A DNA stretch of 64,000 bases from CAVSMC01 sp963798655 (lineage in GTDB: Bacteria > Pseudomonadota > Gammaproteobacteria > Burkholderiales > Casimicrobiaceae), in contig CAWCUH010000003.1 of NCBI GenBank assembly GCA_963798655.1, positions 500,803 through 564,802 on the forward strand, written 5' to 3'. A program made the translations under genes and the position numbers. Position 1 is the first letter of the stretch. Every line of letters begins with the position of its first letter. The notes under the pieces are model-generated. The model was given only the letters and a program-made list of their open reading frames with translations, had not been told where the DNA came from and searched no databases. Of the stretch, positions 60,062 through 64,000 are shown piece by piece.

Positions 60062-62403
60062 ATGCTGAACCTCGAAATCGACGGCAAGCAGGTGCAGGTG
60101 CCGAACGGCAGCACGGTGATGGACGCCGCGCACAAGCTCGGCATCTACGTGCCGCATTTCTGCTGGCACAAGAAGCTGTCGATCGCGGCGAACTGCCGGA
60201 TGTGCCTCGTGCAGGTCGAGAAGGCGCCGAAGCCGTTGCCCGCATGCGCGACGCCGGCGACCGACGGCATGAAGGTGCAGACGCACTCGGCGCAGGCGGT
60301 GAACGCGCAGAAGGGCGTGATGGAGTTCCTGCTGATCAACCATCCGCTCGACTGCCCGATCTGCGACCAGGGTGGCGAATGCCAGCTGCAGGACCTCGCG
60401 GTCGGGTACGGCGCGTCGAACTCCCGCTACAGCGAAGCGAAGCGCGTCGTCTTCCACAAGAATCTCGGACCGCTGATCGCCGCCGAGGAGATGACGCGCT
60501 GCATCCACTGCACGCGCTGCGTGCGCTTCGGCCAGGAGATCGCCGGCGTGATGGAGCTCGGCATGATCGGCCGCGGCGAGCATTCGGAGATCGTGTCGTT
60601 CGTCGGTCGCACCGTCGATTCGGAGCTCTCCGGCAACATGATCGACCTGTGCCCGGTCGGCGCGCTGACCTCGAAGCCGTTTCGCTACAAGGCGCGCACA
60701 TGGGAGCTTTCACGGCGCAGAAGCATCTCGCCGCACGATTCGCTCGGCAGCAACCTGATCGTGCAGGTGCGCGGCGATCGCGTGATGCGCGTGCTGCCGC
60801 TCGACAACGAAGCGGTGAACGAGTGCTGGCTCTCGGACAAGGACCGCTTCTCGTACGAGGCGCTCGACGTCGACGAGCGACTCCCGAAGCCGATGGTGAA
60901 GCGCGCCGGCGCCGACGGCGAGAAGGTCTGGAAGGAAGTCGACTGGCCCGCGGCGCTCGACGCCGTCGTCAAGGGACTGAAGGACGTCGTCGCGAAGCAT
61001 GGCGGAGCGGCGCTCGGCGCACTCGTGTCGCCGCATTCGACACTCGAGGAGATGGCACTCGCGGCGCGTCTCGTGCGCGCGCTCGGCAGCGACAACGTCG
61101 ACTTCCGCCTGCGCCAGACCGACTTTCGCGGCGACGGACGATCGGACGGCGTCCCGTGGCTCGGCATGCCGATCGCCGATGTGACGACGCTCGACCGCGT
61201 GCTCGTCGTCGGCAGCTTCCTGCGCAAGGACCATCCGCTGATCGCGCAGCGGTTGCGGCAGGCGGCGAAGAAGGGCACGCAGGTTTCTTCGTTGCATGCC
61301 GTCGCCGATGACTGGCTGATCCGGATGCATCGCTCGTACGTCGCGCCGCCGTCGCACCTGCCGCGCGCGCTCGCCGAGATCGTCGTCGCGGCGGCGAACG
61401 CGGCCGGCGGCGCGCCACCGGCGGCGCTCGCCGGCATCGAGCCGTCCGAGCAGGCGAGCGCGATCGCGCAAAGCCTGATGAGCGGCGAGCGCAAGGCGAT
61501 CCTTCTCGGCAACACCGCCGAGCAGCACCCGCACGCCTCGCAACTGTTCGCGCTCGCGCAGGCACTGGCCGGCATCGTGGGCGCAAAGCTCGGCTGCCTG
61601 ACGGAAGCGGCGAACAGCGTCGGCGGCTACCTCGCCGGCGCGCACCCGCAGAGCGGCGGTCTCAACGCACAGGCGATGCTCGACGATCCGCGCCGCGCGT
61701 ACATCGTGCTGCACGCCGAGCCGGAGTTCGACTGCGCGAATCCGGTGGCTGCGCGCGCCGCGCTCGACAAGGCCGACTTCGTCGTCGTGATGAGCCCGTT
61801 CCGTCACGGCATGCACTACGCCGACGTGCTGCTGCCGGTTGCACCGTTCAGCGAGACGGCGGGCACGTTCGTCAATTGCGAGGGACGCGCGCAATCGTTC
61901 AAGGGCGTCACCGCTCCGTACGGCGAGACGAGACCCGCGTGGAAGCTGCTGCGCGTGCTCGGGACGCTGCTCGGTCTGCCGGGCTTCGAGCTCGACAGCG
62001 CCGAAGCGGTGCGCGCGGCTGCGCTGCCGTCGCCGGCCGACATTGCGAGCCGGCTGCGCAACGCGACGGCCGTCGACATCGCGACGCCGGTTCCTTCCGT
62101 CAGCGCGTTCGAGCGCGTCGCCGACGTGCCGATCTACTTCGCCGATCCGCTCGCGCGCCGCTCGCCGCCGCTGCAGCAGACCGCGGACGCGGCGCCGCCG
62201 CGCGCACGGATGAACGCGGTGACGCTCGCGCAGCTCGGCGCCGACGAAGGCACGCAAGTCAAAGTGATGCAGGGCCGCGGCGAAGCGGTGCTCACCGCGG
62301 TGGCCGACGCCGGCGTTCCGGCCGGCGTCGTGCGCATCGCGGCCGCGCATCCGGCGACCTGCGGCCTCGAAGGGCTGTCGGGTCCCGTTCGGGTCGAGCG
62401 CGC

Positions 62404-62407
<4 letters not shown>
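60062..62407 (+). CDS. nuoG: NADH-quinone oxidoreductase subunit G
   Basis: A 781-residue 75-kDa-type subunit. The N-terminal ferredoxin domain binds N1b (FCWHKKLSIAANCRMCLVQV), then N5 (HPLDCPICDQGGECQLQD) and N4 (CIHCTRCVRFGQEIAG). A molybdopterin-oxidoreductase-like domain follows, without the metal site of true molybdoenzymes. Length is normal for betaproteobacteria. The stop overlaps nuoH by four bases. Confidence 0.96.
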
Positions 62408-63441
<1,034 letters not shown>

Positions 63442-63452
63442 GGCCGCCGATC

Positions 63453-63944
63453 ATGTGGTCGCGCTTTCGCGAATTCGCCCAGACCTGGCTGCTGCTCGAG
63501 CTCTTCAAGGGCCTTCGGCTCACCGGCCGGCATCTGTTCGCACGCAAGGTGACCGTGCAGTTTCCGGAAGAGAAGACGCCGATGAGCCCGCGCTTCCGCG
63601 GACTGCACGCGCTGCGCCGCTATCCGAACGGCGAGGAGCGCTGCATCGCGTGCAAGCTGTGCGAGGCGGTGTGCCCGGCCCTCGCCATCACGATCGAGTC
63701 GGAGCAGCGCGACGACGGCACGCGGCGCACGACGCGCTACGACATCGATCTCACCAAATGCATCTTCTGCGGCTTCTGCGAGGAAAGCTGCCCGGTCGAT
63801 TCGATCGTCGAGACGCGCATTCTCGAGTACCACGGCGAGCAGCGCGGCGATCTCACCTACACGAAGGAAATGCTCCTCGCGGTCGGCGACAGGTACGAGC
63901 CGCAGATCGCCGCGGACCGCGCACAGGACGCGCGGTACAGATGA
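63453..63944 (+). CDS. nuoI: NADH-quinone oxidoreductase subunit I
   Basis: A 163-residue ferredoxin-like subunit with two four-iron clusters, N6a and N6b: CIACKLCEAVCPA and CIFCGFCEESCPV. The N-terminal helix (TWLLLELFKGLRLTGRHLFA) docks it to the membrane arm. It is 11 bases after nuoH. It is the last complex I gene visible before the window ends. Confidence 0.96.
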   Translation: MWSRFREFAQTWLLLELFKGLRLTGRHLFARKVTVQFPEEKTPMSPRFRGLHALRRYPNGEERCIACKLCEAVCPALAITIESEQRDDGTRRTTRYDIDLTKCIFCGFCEESCPVDSIVETRILEYHGEQRGDLTYTKEMLLAVGDRYEPQIAADRAQDARYR

Positions 63945-64000
63945 ACAGCGTCCCGAACGCGTGCAGGGGCTCTGCCCGCGGTGCGGGGGCCGAAGATCAA
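63941..64000 (+). other. Open frame at window edge after nuoI, not recognised
   Basis: An ATG overlaps the nuoI stop (ATGA) and stays open to the end, reading MNSVPNACRGSARGAGAED. This is hydrophilic and unlike the NuoJ N-terminus, which should be a membrane helix. It may be non-coding, or the true nuoJ may start beyond the window. Confidence 0.25.

Overview
The window is GC-rich, gene-dense bacterial DNA with gaps all below about 210 bases. The gene order tpiA, secG, tRNA-Leu, nuoA onward, the Bug-type (TctC) binding protein and the style of the aromatic catabolic genes point to a betaproteobacterium, most likely Burkholderiales or a close soil or water relative. No insertion sequence, phage, CRISPR array, rRNA or replication origin was seen. 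Three genes carry apparent frameshifts (near 357, 9496 and 57880), which suggests draft sequence errors as much as real gene decay.

Layout. 1-2147 (minus): the end of a lipid A or cell-surface sugar cluster (ArnB-like aminotransferase, ArnE/F-like small transporter, ArnT-like glycosyltransferase). 2248-6929 (plus): housekeeping and small metabolic genes (two GNAT acetyltransferases, an unusual cysteinyl-tRNA synthetase, a MetE C-terminal-like enzyme, DUF2277, a glutathione transferase). 6961-9915: a gentisate dioxygenase-like bicupin diverging from an orphan periplasmic binding protein and a broken SnoaL-like gene; a perfect 22-bp-arm hairpin closes this block. 10007-21238 (minus): one long operon encoding every step of the protocatechuate 4,5-cleavage pathway (ligU-K-I-C-A-B-J), then a complete branched-chain-amino-acid-type ABC importer and a hemerythrin. 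A LysR regulator diverges from it, with a palindromic T-N11-A box between them, followed by a second LigB/LigA pair and genes for a DUF1932 dehydrogenase, an alpha/beta hydrolase and fumarylacetoacetase.

26281-29198: two tandemly duplicated small exported-protein genes with duplicated promoters face an ECF sigma factor/RskA-type anti-sigma pair and a cobalamin adenosyltransferase. 29327-38274: acyl-CoA ligase, a crotonase-fold protein lacking the catalytic glutamates, two DUF485/ActP-type symporter modules and a cNMP/CBS/DUF294 regulatory protein. 38365-52875: four transport blocks in a row on the plus strand (a second branched-chain-type ABC importer, a MORN-repeat lipoprotein, a Dpp-type peptide ABC importer and a tripartite tricarboxylate transporter). 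A dispersed palindromic repeat occurs three times here, each time 6-12 bases before a transporter start codon.

52894-64000: a good sigma70 promoter, tpiA, secG, tRNA-Leu(GAG) and the complex I operon nuoABCD-EFGHI. Two non-complex-I genes (a cupin and a frameshifted DUF4019 gene) sit between nuoD and nuoE, and the sequence just after nuoI does not look like nuoJ.

Together the genes describe an aerobic heterotroph that takes up aromatic acids, carboxylates, acetate and peptides, feeds ring-cleavage products (pyruvate, oxaloacetate, fumarate, acetoacetate) into central metabolism and respires through NDH-1.
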